The notes: a model not told the origin generated them from the sequence alone. A stretch of 64,000 nt of DNA from Palsa-504 sp963806335 (GCA_963806335.1 CAWDXO010000001.1:1-64000), one strand, 5' to 3'. Numbered from the stretch's first letter, positions 28,239-37,424 are shown. Translations and numbers: made by a program.

Positions 28239-30560
28239 GTGCGCATTCACGCCATCTTCGGGGGAATCGGCGCGTTCGCCGTCAAGTTCCGCTGGGTCGT
28301 CATCGCGGCCTGGCTGATCGCGGCATTCGCGGTGCCTCATTACTTGCCCTCACTCAACAGCGTCACGCAGGGCAACAACAGCGCGTTCCTGCCCGCCAGT
28401 GCTCCGAGCGAGCAGGCGGCGCAGCTCGCGGCGCCGTTCGGGGCTACGAACCTGATCCCGGTCCCCGTCGTCGCGGCGGTCAGCCAGGGCACCCTCACCA
28501 CCGAGGACGTCGCCTGGCTGACCACGTTGCAGCAGGATCTCCGCACGGTGCCGACCGTCGTCACGGTGCGCGACCTGGGCCGGTCGGCCGACGGCCAGGC
28601 CGAGCAGCTGCAGGTGCTGTCCAACGTCGGCGGCGGCGACCAGGCCGGGCAGACCACGCTGATCAACGACCTGCGGGCGACCATCGCCCAGGCCGCGCCG
28701 CCGCCCGGGTTGCAGGTGCACCTGGCCGGCGACATCGCCATCAACGTCGACCAGCAGGCGAAGTCGGGCACCACGGGGAACCAGGTCGAAGTCGTGGCCG
28801 CCCTGTTCATCCTGGTTCTGCTGCTGCTGATCTTCCGGTCGCTGCTCGCGCCGCTGATCACACTGATCCCGGCATTCTTGGCCGTGGCCATCTCCGGGCC
28901 GCTGGTCGGTGAGGCGGCGCACGCGGGCCTGAAGGTCTCTCAGCTCGCTCAGCTGCTGCTGATCGTGCTGGTGCTCGGCGCGGGCACCGACTACGGCCTG
29001 TTCCTGGTCTTCCGCGTCCGCGAGAACCTGCGCGAGGGGGCGGATCCGAAGGACGCGGTGCGTTCGGCCGTCATGCGGGTCGGTGAGACCATCACGTTCT
29101 CCGCCCTCACCGTCATCGCCGCCCTGCTGTCCCTGCTCGTCGCCACCTTCCAGATCTACTCCCAGCTCGGCATCCCGCTGGCCATCGGGATCGGCACCAT
29201 GCTGCTGGCCGGGCTCACGCTGCTGCCCGCGCTGCTCGCGGTGTTCGGCCGGGCGGCGTTCTGGCCGAGCAAGACCCGCACGGGCACCGGCAAGGTCGGC
29301 CTGTGGGGCCGGGTCGCCACGCGGATCGTGCGTCGGCCGGCCGTGCCGCTGACCATCGGCATCCTCGTGTTCGGCGCGCTCGCGTCCGCGGTGACGGCGT
29401 ATCAGCCCGGCGGGTTCGGCGGGTCGATCAGCGCCCCGGCCGGAACCGACTCCGCGGCGGGGACCGCACTGCTCGCCAAGCACTTCCCGGCGAGCGCGGC
29501 CAACCCGACGAACCTGGTCTACAGGCTGCCCCAGCCGGTCTGGGACGACCCCGCCCCGGTGGCCGCCGCGACCAGCCAGCTCGAGGCGAGCGAACTGTTC
29601 ACCGGCGTGACCGGACCGCTGAACCCGGTAGGCGTCCCGCTCACCCCCGCCCAGTACCAGTCGCTGCACGCGGCGCTGGGGAACCCGCAGGCGCTGCCCG
29701 CGATCCCCCCCGCAGGACAGAGCAACATCCCGCTGGCCCAATACGAGGCATACCGGGCCACCGCCCAGTACGTCAGCCCCGACGGCAAGACGATCCAGTT
29801 CCAGACCGGGCTGAAGGCCGGTGACCCGTCGACCACGGCCGCGATGAACGCGGTGCCGTCGATCCGCGCCGAGGCGGCCGCGGTGGCGACGACCCTGCAC
29901 GCCACCGCCTACGGGGTCGGCGGTGAGGCGGCTGCCTTCTACGACATCAGCGCGATCTCCGACAGCGACCTGGTCCATGTCGTCCCGGTCGCCATCGTCG
30001 TGATCGGCCTGCTGCTCTGCCTGGTGATGCGGTCGCTGATCGCTCCGCTGTACCTGATCGCGTCGGTGGCGCTGTCGTACTTCGCCGCGCTCGGGCTGTC
30101 CGTCATCTTCTTCATCAAGATCGGCGGGAGCGGCGGACTGACCTTCATCCTCCCGTTCCTGATGTTCATCTTCCTGCTCGCGCTAGGCGAGGATTACAAC
30201 ATCCTCGTGATGAGCCGAATCAGGGAAGAGGCTCAGCACCTTCCGCTACGGGAAGCGGTCAGCCGGGCACTCGCCGCTACCGGGACCACGGTAACCTCCG
30301 CCGGGCTGGTGCTGGCCGGCACGTTCTCCGTGTTCGCGATCGTCGGTGGCCGCGGTTCGGGCGGCAGCCAGATCCGCGACGTCGGCGTCGGCCTGGCGCT
30401 CGGCGTGCTGATGGACACCTTCATCGTCCGCACCATCCTGGTGCCGTGCACCGTCGTCCTGCTCGGCCGGTGGAACTGGTGGCCATCCAAGCTCAGCCGG
30501 GTCGACGCGCAGACGGGCGGCGGAGGCACGGAGCGGGATACCGAGCCCGCGTCCGTCTGA
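28239..30560 (+). CDS. MMPL/RND-family transporter
   Basis: The product is 773 aa from GTG 28239. It has the two-fold RND layout: TM1 near residue 15 (FRWVVIAAWLIAAFAVPHYL), a periplasmic-type loop, six clustered helices (about 185-345), a second large loop, and a second six-helix cluster (about 570-745). Conserved GTDYGLFLVFRVREN and its second-half counterpart GEDYNILVMSRIREE mark the proton-relay helices 4 and 10. MMPL proteins export lipids or hydrophobic compounds in actinobacteria. It is divergent from the glycosyltransferase and convergent with the MarR gene. The substrate is not known. Confidence 0.92.
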   Translation: MRIHAIFGGIGAFAVKFRWVVIAAWLIAAFAVPHYLPSLNSVTQGNNSAFLPASAPSEQAAQLAAPFGATNLIPVPVVAAVSQGTLTTEDVAWLTTLQQDLRTVPTVVTVRDLGRSADGQAEQLQVLSNVGGGDQAGQTTLINDLRATIAQAAPPPGLQVHLAGDIAINVDQQAKSGTTGNQVEVVAALFILVLLLLIFRSLLAPLITLIPAFLAVAISGPLVGEAAHAGLKVSQLAQLLLIVLVLGAGTDYGLFLVFRVRENLREGADPKDAVRSAVMRVGETITFSALTVIAALLSLLVATFQIYSQLGIPLAIGIGTMLLAGLTLLPALLAVFGRAAFWPSKTRTGTGKVGLWGRVATRIVRRPAVPLTIGILVFGALASAVTAYQPGGFGGSISAPAGTDSAAGTALLAKHFPASAANPTNLVYRLPQPVWDDPAPVAAATSQLEASELFTGVTGPLNPVGVPLTPAQYQSLHAALGNPQALPAIPPAGQSNIPLAQYEAYRATAQYVSPDGKTIQFQTGLKAGDPSTTAAMNAVPSIRAEAAAVATTLHATAYGVGGEAAAFYDISAISDSDLVHVVPVAIVVIGLLLCLVMRSLIAPLYLIASVALSYFAALGLSVIFFIKIGGSGGLTFILPFLMFIFLLALGEDYNILVMSRIREEAQHLPLREAVSRALAATGTTVTSAGLVLAGTFSVFAIVGGRGSGGSQIRDVGVGLALGVLMDTFIVRTILVPCTVVLLGRWNWWPSKLSRVDAQTGGGGTERDTEPASV

Positions 30561-30578
30561 GCATTCGGTTTCCGCGGC

Positions 30579-30989
30579 TTAGTCGGCGAGAGCGTCGATG
30601 GAGGCGGTCAGGTCGCGCAGGGCGGGAGCGGCGTCGCGCAGGGCGGTCCGGTCCCGGTACGGCAACACAGCCAGCGCGGCCTGGATGATCTCCTCGTTCA
30701 CCCGGTGCCACCGGGCCACGGCCGTTGTGCCCTCCGGCGACAGGTGCAGGCTGACCGTGCGCCGGTCGTCGGCACCGCCGCTCCGTACCACGTAGCCCGC
30801 CGACTGAAGCCCGTTGAGCAGGGTCGCCACCGAACTAGGGGCTAGCCGGAGCATCCTGGCGAGCTGGCTCGGGCGTACCCCCGGATGTTCGGCCATGCAG
30901 GAAAGCAGCTCGAGCTGCGCCACGGAAAACCCCAGGGCGGGGTCGGCCGCACGGGCGGCGCGGCGCATGGCCCGCCGCAGCCGGGACAC
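30579..30989 (-). CDS. MarR-family transcriptional regulator (frame as written)
   Basis: The product is 136 aa from GTG 30989. The winged helix-turn-helix is complete (FSVAQLELLSCMAEHPGVRP, LARMLRLAPSSVATLLNGLQ, and the wing GGADDRRTVSLHLSPEG). The frame stays open but without a start codon upstream of 30989, and the true start is probably GTG 31228, overlapping the MFS stop, with one base missing near 31029 (see the next entry). As the last gene after the MFS transporter it most likely represses that operon. Confidence 0.85.
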   Translation of the reverse strand: MSRLRRAMRRAARAADPALGFSVAQLELLSCMAEHPGVRPSQLARMLRLAPSSVATLLNGLQSAGYVVRSGGADDRRTVSLHLSPEGTTAVARWHRVNEEIIQAALAVLPYRDRTALRDAAPALRDLTASIDALAD

Positions 30990-31228
30990 GATATCGGCCA
31001 GCTCCTGGCCGACCGGTTCCTGGCCTGCCGCTCCCGGTCGGCCTGCTCGTGGCCTGCCTGCTCCCGGTCGGCCTGCTCGTGGTCTACCTGGTCCTGGCCT
31101 GCGTGTTCTGGCGCCGCGGGTTCCTGTGCGGCCGGTTCCTGTGCCGCGGGTACCTGCGCGGCCGGTACCTGTGCCGCGGGTACCTGCGCGGCCGGTACCT
31201 GCGGCCGGTTTCCTTCAGCGATCTGCAC
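30990..31228 (-). other. probable N-terminal extension of the MarR gene, built of tandem repeats
   Basis: Minus-strand frame from GTG 31228 (overlapping the MFS stop by 14 bp) reads MQIAEGNRPQ and then five or six copies of QVPAA/QEPAA, encoded by 15-bp units at 31121-31208, then two HEQADREQAG-like units encoded by 30-bp repeats at 31031-31060 and 31061-31090 (28/30 identical). A third partial unit at 31022-31030 lacks one T relative to the others. Restoring it fuses the repeat region in frame to GQELADIVSRLRR of the MarR protein, giving about 216 aa. The alternative is that the region is non-coding and the regulator starts at 30989. Confidence 0.5.
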
Positions 31229-32447
31229 CTGACGGATCCGCCTCTCTGGGACGCCCGGGCTGCCACCGTGCGCGGCTGGCCAGCGCGATCGCGGCCGCGG
31301 CGGCCGATACGACGGCGAGCACGACGAACGCGAGCCGCGCCTGCGTTGCCTCAGCGTATCCGTGGCCGGAATCATCTGGATTAGCCAGGTGCAGGGCCAG
31401 CGCCATCAGCGAGATGCCGAGCGTGGTGCCTATGCCCCTAGCCATGTTGATCAGGCCCCCGAGCAGGGAAGCGGAAGAGTCGGCCGCGCTACGCATGATG
31501 ACGGTGTTATTCGCGGGCACGAAGATACCCAGGCCCAGACCCGCCAGGGCGAGCAGCGGCACCACGGTCATTTCCGTGACCGGCATGAATATCGACGCGC
31601 ACATTACCGTGCAGGTCAGGGCCGCGCCAGCGAAGCCGCGCCGGCGGTTCCCCCAGCCTTCCGGCAGCACCGCGTCGCCGAACAGCGCGGCCACGCCGAA
31701 GCCGAGCGGAAGGGCAGAGAGCAGGAGGCCGGCGCGGGCCACGCCGCCCGGCCCATGCCCGAGGATTTGCGGGACTAGCACGAGCGGACCGAACAACGTC
31801 AGGTATCCGCACGCGGCGCCGGCTAGCGCGAGCGCCAATGGCGCGGAGCGGAGCAGCCACACCGGTATCAGCGGGTGCTCGGTGCGTATCTCCCGTCTGA
31901 CGAAGGCGGCTAGGCCGACGACGCCGAGGACCGCGAGCAGGGCGGCCGTCCCGAACGGCAGGTTCAGGCCCGATGCCGCCGACAGCACGAGCAGCAGCGC
32001 GCTGGTCCAGGCCACCAGCAGCGCGGTGCCGGGCCAGTCGAACCTCTCCCGCGGACTGAACTGCCGGGTGCGCGGCAGCAGGTACCGGCCCGCGATGACG
32101 GCGGCGATACCGACGGGGACGTTCACCCAGTAAACGGCGCGCCAGCCGACCGTCGAGGTAAGCAGGCCGCCTAGGGTCGGGCCGAGCGCGTCCCCCAGCC
32201 GGCCGGCCGGGACGAGCAGGGCGATCAGCCCGAGGAGGTAAATGAGCGACACCCACTGGACCTCGGCGACGGGGACGCCGAAGTCATGCTCCATGGCCGG
32301 GAAAGTGATCGTGACGATGCTTGCGTCGAGCTGGCCCATGAACGCGCCGAAACAGACCACGCTCACCGCGAGCCACGGCGCTCGCCGACTTTCCCGGATG
32401 ACGGCGGGCCGCGCCTGCTCACGCAAGATGCTTCTGTTAGCGAACAT
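31215..32447 (-). CDS. MFS drug-exporter-type transporter
   Basis: The product is 410 aa from ATG 32447 (MFANRSILREQ); the frame extends to 32522 and start choice is uncertain because no clear ribosome-binding site is seen. About 12 membrane segments begin at WLAVSVVCFGAFMGQLDASIVTI in pieces that match the DHA2 motif D1 (LDASIVTITFPAM) and motif A-like GRLGDALGPTLGGLL. It should export a hydrophobic compound by proton antiport. It is followed by the MarR gene, whose likely start overlaps its stop. A 20-bp repeat (32432-32451 and 32472-32491) overlaps the start and is a candidate operator. Confidence 0.9.
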   Translation of the reverse strand: MFANRSILREQARPAVIRESRRAPWLAVSVVCFGAFMGQLDASIVTITFPAMEHDFGVPVAEVQWVSLIYLLGLIALLVPAGRLGDALGPTLGGLLTSTVGWRAVYWVNVPVGIAAVIAGRYLLPRTRQFSPRERFDWPGTALLVAWTSALLLVLSAASGLNLPFGTAALLAVLGVVGLAAFVRREIRTEHPLIPVWLLRSAPLALALAGAACGYLTLFGPLVLVPQILGHGPGGVARAGLLLSALPLGFGVAALFGDAVLPEGWGNRRRGFAGAALTCTVMCASIFMPVTEMTVVPLLALAGLGLGIFVPANNTVIMRSAADSSASLLGGLINMARGIGTTLGISLMALALHLANPDDSGHGYAEATQARLAFVVLAVVSAAAAAIALASRARWQPGRPREADPSGADR

Positions 32448-32491
32448 CCTGATTCGCAGCGTATCAGATAGTTCTGTAAGCGAACATCCTG
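32432..32491 (-). promoter_or_regulatory. duplicated operator-like site at the MFS-marR promoter
   Basis: Two 20-bp copies, 19 of 20 identical, lie at 32432-32451 and 32472-32491, exactly 40 bp (about four helical turns) apart. On the minus strand each contains GTTCGCT(T/A)ACAGAA, with inverted GTTC/GAAC ends complete in the distal copy. The proximal copy covers ATG 32447. Autoregulation by the operon's MarR protein is the simplest reading. Confidence 0.5.
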
Positions 32492-32695
32492 GGACCCGGA
32501 TACCAGGATTAACTCCGGACATGCCGGGCGCGGTGCTGGCCTTGGCGTTCTGGACCAGACAAACTCAAGGAGGTGGAGCGGTCCCGGGCCTCCAGGTCAG
32601 CCGCTCGGCTAGAGTACGCCGGGACGCTATGCATGCACGGCGCCCGGGCGGCAGCAGGACCGGCACGCGGGCGGGCCGGAGCGGAAGGGACGACG

Positions 32696-33991
32696 ATGCA
32701 GGAACTGCGCTTCGTCGCGGTCAGCGAGGATGGCCGTTACGCTGTCCTCGCGGTGCCGGGACGTAGCGCACGCTTCACGTTGCCGATAGACGAGCGGCTC
32801 AGGGCAGTGGCCCTCGGCCAGACCTCCCGGCTCGTGCAGTACGAGATCGAAGTGGAGAGCCCGTTGCGACCCAAGGAGATCCAGGCACGAATCCGGGCCG
32901 GGGAAACCGTGGAGGAGATTGCGGACGCGGCCGGCATCGCGGTCGAGCGCGTACGCTGGTTCGAAGGTCCGGTTCTCGCCGAACGCGCCTATGCAGCCGA
33001 CCAGGCTCAGGCCGCGTCGATAAGACGCCAGGGCGACGCCACCCCTTCAACGCCGGGTCAAAGACTGGGCGAGATCGTGGCTGAGCGGCTGAAGGTGGTC
33101 GGCTCTGATCCGGACGACGCTCTGTGGGACGCCAAGAAGCGCGGCGATGGAAACTGGCAGGTCCAGCTCATCTTCATGTCCGGCGACCGCCGGCACGTGG
33201 CCGAATGGGTCTTCGACCCGCGCCGCAGGCACGTGCTGCCCGCCGATGACAACGCCGTCCGTATGTCACTGCCGGGCGGCGAGCCACCCCAGCCCGCCGC
33301 CCCGCCGCCGGGCGAGGCGACGGTCACTCAGCTGGCACCTAGGCTCAGCGCGGCATCTGGCCAGGGGTTCGCCCCGTCCGGGAGCACCACCGGGTTCGGC
33401 CCGGCCGGCCCGGGCAACGGCGGTCCCGGCAACGGTACGGTCGGTAACGGGGGGCCCGGCAACGGTGGGCGGGCCAGGCACGAGGGGCCAGGGAGCGGCC
33501 GTCCGGCCGTGTCCGAACCTCCTGCGTCCTCGCCTTCCGTTCCTTCTCCGTCGGCGGCCCCGTCCGAGCCCGTGGCTCCGCTGACCGTTTCGGCGGCCTC
33601 GAGGCCCGACTCCGGAGGCGACGTTCCGCGTGCACCGGTTCCGGGGCGTCACTCGCTACCGCAGGCCACCCCCCAGCAGACGCCGGAAACCGCATTCATC
33701 AGGACGCACTCCGAGCGGGACGACGACCCGGCCGCTCCGCAGGTATCTCAGCCGACGCAGAAGGCGCAGGAGCCTCGGGCGCCACAAGCTCGTCCGGAAG
33801 CGGCCGTTCCGGCCGCCCGTTCGGAAGGGAGGGCCGAGGAAACGGCGGCTACCGTCGCAACTCCGGCTCCCCCAGCCGGACCGGCTAGCGAGCAGGCAGG
33901 GCGTCAGGGCCGGAAGGCAGCGCGTGGCAAACGGTCCTCCGTCCCCTCCTGGGACGAGATCATGTTTGGTAACAATCGCCAGCGAGACTAA
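32696..33991 (+). CDS. sepH: septation protein SepH (DUF3071)
   Basis: The product is 431 aa from ATG 32696, with GGAAGGGA about 6 bases upstream; the longer frame from 32573 is rejected. The N-terminal ~170 residues are the DUF3071 domain (MQELRFVAVSEDGRYAVLA, RPKEIQARIRAGETVEEIAD with a helix-turn-helix-like motif, GNWQVQLIF). A long disordered Gly/Pro/Ala-rich region and a short conserved C-terminal end (SVPSWDEIMFGNNR) follow. In Streptomyces SepH binds FtsZ and stimulates its assembly for septation. A monocistronic gene between the MFS operon and a VOC protein, which marks the host as a SepH-bearing actinomycete. Confidence 0.93.
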   Translation: MQELRFVAVSEDGRYAVLAVPGRSARFTLPIDERLRAVALGQTSRLVQYEIEVESPLRPKEIQARIRAGETVEEIADAAGIAVERVRWFEGPVLAERAYAADQAQAASIRRQGDATPSTPGQRLGEIVAERLKVVGSDPDDALWDAKKRGDGNWQVQLIFMSGDRRHVAEWVFDPRRRHVLPADDNAVRMSLPGGEPPQPAAPPPGEATVTQLAPRLSAASGQGFAPSGSTTGFGPAGPGNGGPGNGTVGNGGPGNGGRARHEGPGSGRPAVSEPPASSPSVPSPSAAPSEPVAPLTVSAASRPDSGGDVPRAPVPGRHSLPQATPQQTPETAFIRTHSERDDDPAAPQVSQPTQKAQEPRAPQARPEAAVPAARSEGRAEETAATVATPAPPAGPASEQAGRQGRKAARGKRSSVPSWDEIMFGNNRQRD

Positions 33992-34224
33992 TCTCCGCAG
34001 GTGGCACGTGGTTGGGATCTGTTACTTCGGCGATAGATCGTGGCCGTGCCGTGCCGGGAAAGTGATCCCGTCTATAGATGTGCCGGGCGTGGGAGAATGC
34101 CAGCGCAACGCCGCCCCTCACCTTGGGTAGCGCTCCGGTGGCGAGCTTGTTATCACTGCCGGGAGCCCATGAGATCCGCGTCCGGTCACCCCGGCATTTC
34201 CCACGCTGAGAGCAGGTTTCATCA

Positions 34225-34605
34225 ATGGCATGCCGTATCAGTGAGCTCGTGCTCAAGTGCCGCGACCCCGAGGTGCTGGCGCGGTTCTGGTGCGAGGTCC
34301 TGGACTTCACAGAGCTCGATCGCGAAGAGGAGATCCTCATCGAGATAGGCCCGCGCGAAGGGTTCGGCGGCCCGCAGCCGACGATCATCCTCATCCGCGA
34401 CGACGCGCCGACGAACGGGCATGCCCGGCTGCACATCGACGTCAACCCCACCGACCGCGATCAGGACGCCGAGCTCGAGCGCCTCCTGGCCGCCGGGGCC
34501 AGACTCGTCGACATCGGTCAGCCCGCGGAGGCGTCCTGGCACGTCCTCGCCGATCCAGAAGGCAACGAGTTCTGCCTACTCAAGCGCCGCCTCGACCCAC
34601 TCTGA
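34225..34605 (+). CDS. VOC (glyoxalase/dioxygenase superfamily) protein
   Basis: The product is 126 aa, the usual size of a one-domain VOC protein with two beta-alpha-beta-beta-beta modules. Typical landmarks are ISELVLKCRDPEVLARFWCE, RLHIDVNPTDRDQD and the terminal WHVLADPEGNEFCLL, which carries one of the metal-ligand positions (Glu). An AGCAGG stretch sits about 9 bases before ATG 34225. Family members range from glyoxalases to antibiotic-binding proteins, so no substrate is assigned. It stands alone. Confidence 0.85.
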   Translation: MACRISELVLKCRDPEVLARFWCEVLDFTELDREEEILIEIGPREGFGGPQPTIILIRDDAPTNGHARLHIDVNPTDRDQDAELERLLAAGARLVDIGQPAEASWHVLADPEGNEFCLLKRRLDPL

Positions 34606-34718
34606 CGGCCCTCGCCCAAACGATCGAAGCAGCAGCCACCCCTGATCAGGGCACGTTGTGCCGAGACCGGACAGTGGCCGTCTCGTTATGCCGCCTCGCC
34701 TGCGTGGGCGCCGGGGTG

Positions 34719-36353
34719 TTACCCGGCGCGGGCGGGTGGGCCGTGGCTGTGCAGGACCTTCGTCCGGTCCGGGTTCCACGCCGTGGTGGTCCCATCGGGG
34801 TTCAGGACCAGGGTCCAGCCCATCCGGTGGATCATGACGTGATGGTGGAAGAAACACAGCAAGACGCAGCCGTTGACGCTGGTCTTCCCGCCGCGCGACT
34901 TGTGCGTGACGTGGTGGATCTCGCAGGCTGAGGCGGGCTGCAGGCAGCCGCCGGACCAGCGGCAGTGCTGATCCCGCAGCCGGACCGCGTTCCGGATCCC
35001 GGCGGGGACATTCTCGCTGAACCCCACATCCAAAGGCAGGCTCGGCCCGCCGAGGCGGGCGCCGAGCTGCCGGCGCCGCAGGAACGACGCCAGCCCGCCC
35101 GGACCCGACACCAACTCCACCGCCTTGCCGATGACCGCCCTCTCCAGCGCCTCCCGGCCCCGCTCAGCCGGCGGCACCAGCCCGGCGGTCCCGCCGGGGC
35201 TGGCGGCCTCGACCTGCCCGGCGGTCTCCCCGGCGCCAGCGGTCCCGTCCTGCCGGGGGGCCTCGCCGCCGGCGGGGCCGGCGGGGGCGGAGGCGCAGCG
35301 GCCGGGGCCGTGCCCGGCCAGCTCCGCGCACAGCCGGACCAGGTCCTCCAGGACGCCCGGGTCCACCTCACCGGTCACCACCGGGGTCACCGACGCGTCG
35401 CACGCGAACGCCCGGGCCGCCTCGCCGTCCAGCCACGCGCCGCCGTCGCCGGGGGTCACCGGCAGCGCGGCGCGGGCCCCGGCCCACCGCGCCCGGACCC
35501 GCCCGGCCCACTCATCCAGCAGCGCCGAGCCCGCATCCAGCTCCAGCAGGTCCGCCAGCGAGATGTGGGCCACCACCTTGGCCGGCTGCCCGGCCCGGTC
35601 CGGCACCAGCCCGCCCGCCACCAGCCGCCGCATCGCCTCCGCCAGCCCATCGTGATACCGCTGCTCATGGCTGCGGGCATCCTCCGCACCGGCCGGCGCC
35701 GACAGCGCCTCCAGCACCGTGCCGATCACCGCCGCGCACTCCGGCGTCAAATCCCCGGACAGGACCCCGGCGCCGCCGAAGGTAGCCGCCAGCCGCACCG
35801 ACCGGTCCTCAAACACCCGGCCCGGCTCATCGTCTTCGGGGTCCTGCGGGCGGGACTTCTCAAACATCTCCCCCGCCAGCCGGGTCAGGTCCCACAAGTC
35901 CAGGCCCTGACGCGCCGCGCCGAGCAGGATCTTGTCCGCCTCCTCCCGGCACGCCCCGGGCAGCCTGCCGGACCACTCGCAGATGCTCCGCGCCCACGAC
36001 GTCGAGACCTCCGCCGCGCCCAGCGCCGCCACCACCCGGGGATGCGCCGCGGCCCGCCGGGCCCAGCCCACATGCCCGGCCGCGCAGCCCTTCGTCACCC
36101 GGGTCTGGTGGAACAGCCACATCTTCGGGCTGTAGGCGCCGTCCGCGCAGTAGCCCCGCGCCTTGGCGAATGCGGCCAGCATCTGGGCCCGTCCAGCGGT
36201 ACTCATCGCGTCGGCCTGCTCGAAGCCCTGCAGGCACTGGGCCTGCACCTCGCACGGCAGCTGCACCGCGTCGGCAGCGGCCAGAAAGCCCAGCCCCGCG
36301 TGCACCATAGCCATGGCCTCGGTCACGTTCACAGGAGACGGAACGGCGCCCAC
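34719..36353 (-). CDS. DUF222 / HNH endonuclease domain protein
   Basis: The product is 544 aa from GTG 36353, chosen because AGGAGG (36362-36367) lies 8 bases upstream on the minus strand; the frame is open to ATG 36467 without such a site. The N-terminal ~300 residues are the DUF222 region common in actinobacterial repeat-family proteins, and the C-terminal HNH motif is intact (CEIHHVTHKSRGGKTSVNG, then LLCFFHHHVMIHR). Many paralogues occur per actinobacterial genome and their role (phage- or intein-like nuclease) is unsettled. A low-complexity insert (Ala/Gly/Pro) splits the two domains. No associated attachment site or intron is visible. Confidence 0.88.
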   Translation of the reverse strand: MGAVPSPVNVTEAMAMVHAGLGFLAAADAVQLPCEVQAQCLQGFEQADAMSTAGRAQMLAAFAKARGYCADGAYSPKMWLFHQTRVTKGCAAGHVGWARRAAAHPRVVAALGAAEVSTSWARSICEWSGRLPGACREEADKILLGAARQGLDLWDLTRLAGEMFEKSRPQDPEDDEPGRVFEDRSVRLAATFGGAGVLSGDLTPECAAVIGTVLEALSAPAGAEDARSHEQRYHDGLAEAMRRLVAGGLVPDRAGQPAKVVAHISLADLLELDAGSALLDEWAGRVRARWAGARAALPVTPGDGGAWLDGEAARAFACDASVTPVVTGEVDPGVLEDLVRLCAELAGHGPGRCASAPAGPAGGEAPRQDGTAGAGETAGQVEAASPGGTAGLVPPAERGREALERAVIGKAVELVSGPGGLASFLRRRQLGARLGGPSLPLDVGFSENVPAGIRNAVRLRDQHCRWSGGCLQPASACEIHHVTHKSRGGKTSVNGCVLLCFFHHHVMIHRMGWTLVLNPDGTTTAWNPDRTKVLHSHGPPARAG

Positions 36354-36570
36354 CTGGATCACCTCCTCGGGCATTTCGCGACCGACGGGCGGTCCCTTTC
36401 CCCGGATTACCATTTCCCAGGTTCGATGATCAGTTTCTAGTTCGATTCTAAAGTATTGGTACGACATTTTAGGAACGCAACGCCGAATTAACTAGATCCA
36501 GCTGGCTACTCGACTGTCGCGGTTTTGGGTGTAAGAGCTCCCGCGGATCGGACAGGTCTAGTGATGTAGT

Positions 36571-36597
36571 GCCGGGCGGGGTCGTGCCCCGCCCGGC
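36571..36597 (-). terminator. strong hairpin after the NmrA-like gene
   Basis: GCCGGGCGGGG (36571-36581) pairs perfectly with CCCCGCCCGGC (36587-36597), 11 GC-rich pairs and a 5-base loop. It begins 14 bp past the stop of the gene ending at 36611 on the minus strand. No T run follows, but position and strength fit a terminator. Confidence 0.7.
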
Positions 36598-36610
36598 GCA
36601 ACGCTCCCTG

Positions 36611-37357
36611 CTACTGCTGGTCGAGCCACTCCTGGAACGTCGGACCGGCCAGCCGTGCCCCCGGGCCGGGCAGCATGCCGCCCGCTGCCTGCATGTCGGC
36701 GTCGGGGTCGGCCGGGTTGCGGACGGGGAGGACCTTGACCGGCGTCCCGCGGCGAGCGACCAGCATGGTGGCCAGCGCAGCCAGGTCCTCCTCGCGCGGC
36801 CCGGCGATTTCGGCGATCTGAGCCGGGTCGCCGTCGGAGGTGGCGATGCCGGCGACTACTTCGGCTACCGTCCGGGCCGAGACGATCTGCGTCCGCATCT
36901 CCGGGATGTAGGCCACGTCGCCCTGCGTGCCCCACTCGAGCAGCTGGGCCACGAACTCGTGGAACTGCGCGGCGCGAACGATGCGCACCGGGATCGGGCC
37001 TGACCGCCACGCATCCTCGTGCGCGATTTTGGCCAGGCCGTAACCGCCGGCGGACTTGTCGATGTTGATGATCGAAACGACAACGGCGCGCCGCACCCCG
37101 GCGCGGACGCCTGCCTCCTGCAGGTTGTGCGCGGCAGCGACGAAGAACTCCGTGGCCGGCTGCTGCTCGGGCGACGGGCCCGTGGCCGCGTCGACAATGA
37201 CCTCGACCCCGTTCAGGGCCGCATCAAGCCCCGCACCAGTGATGATGTCCACGCCGGCCGCGCGCGATATCCCCACGACCTCGTGGCCGCGTTCGGCAAG
37301 AACCTCGCTGACGTGCCGCCCGAGTCGTCCGGTCGCCCCGGCAACTGCGATCTTCAT
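36611..37357 (-). CDS. NmrA-like NAD(P)-binding epimerase/oxidoreductase
   Basis: The product is 248 aa from ATG 37357, with GGAGGAG about 7 bases before. The N-terminal Rossmann motif is MKIAVAGATGRLGRHVSEVL (GxxGxxG). The catalytic Tyr-x3-Lys has been replaced by an NmrA-type GGYGLAKIAHED segment, in which the YGLAK spacing is kept. This atypical SDR class includes NADPH sensors and ion- or quinone-dependent reductases. Genes of this kind are the E (epimerase) of the COE trio that accompanies ECF41 sigma factors, and a sigma stump of that kind lies directly upstream. A terminator follows. Confidence 0.85.
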   Translation of the reverse strand: MKIAVAGATGRLGRHVSEVLAERGHEVVGISRAAGVDIITGAGLDAALNGVEVIVDAATGPSPEQQPATEFFVAAAHNLQEAGVRAGVRRAVVVSIINIDKSAGGYGLAKIAHEDAWRSGPIPVRIVRAAQFHEFVAQLLEWGTQGDVAYIPEMRTQIVSARTVAEVVAGIATSDGDPAQIAEIAGPREEDLAALATMLVARRGTPVKVLPVRNPADPDADMQAAGGMLPGPGARLAGPTFQEWLDQQ

Positions 37358-37392
37358 GATGTGCTCCTCCATGATGGTGTGGTCATCGCTAT

Positions 37393-37419
37393 GACGGAGC
37401 ACATGCGGGTGAGGTAACA
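37393..37419 (-). promoter_or_regulatory. candidate ECF41-type promoter of the NmrA-like gene
   Basis: On the minus strand TGTTACC (37419 to 37413), a 16-bp spacer, then CGTC (37396 to 37393). The ECF41 consensus is TGTCACA and CGTC at about this spacing, so 5 of 7 and 4 of 4 bases agree. It ends 36 bp before ATG 37357. Confidence 0.45.
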
Positions 37420-37424
37420 GCCGC

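Noticed and set aside
31121..31208. Tandem repeats (also 47421-47480) as a CRISPR array
   Set aside because: The 15-bp units are head to tail with no spacers, are in frame inside ORFs, and no cas gene is present.
34719..36353. DUF222-HNH gene as a homing or mobile element
   Set aside because: No terminal repeats, target duplication, intron or intein boundary is visible around it; such genes are common chromosomal paralogues in actinomycetes.
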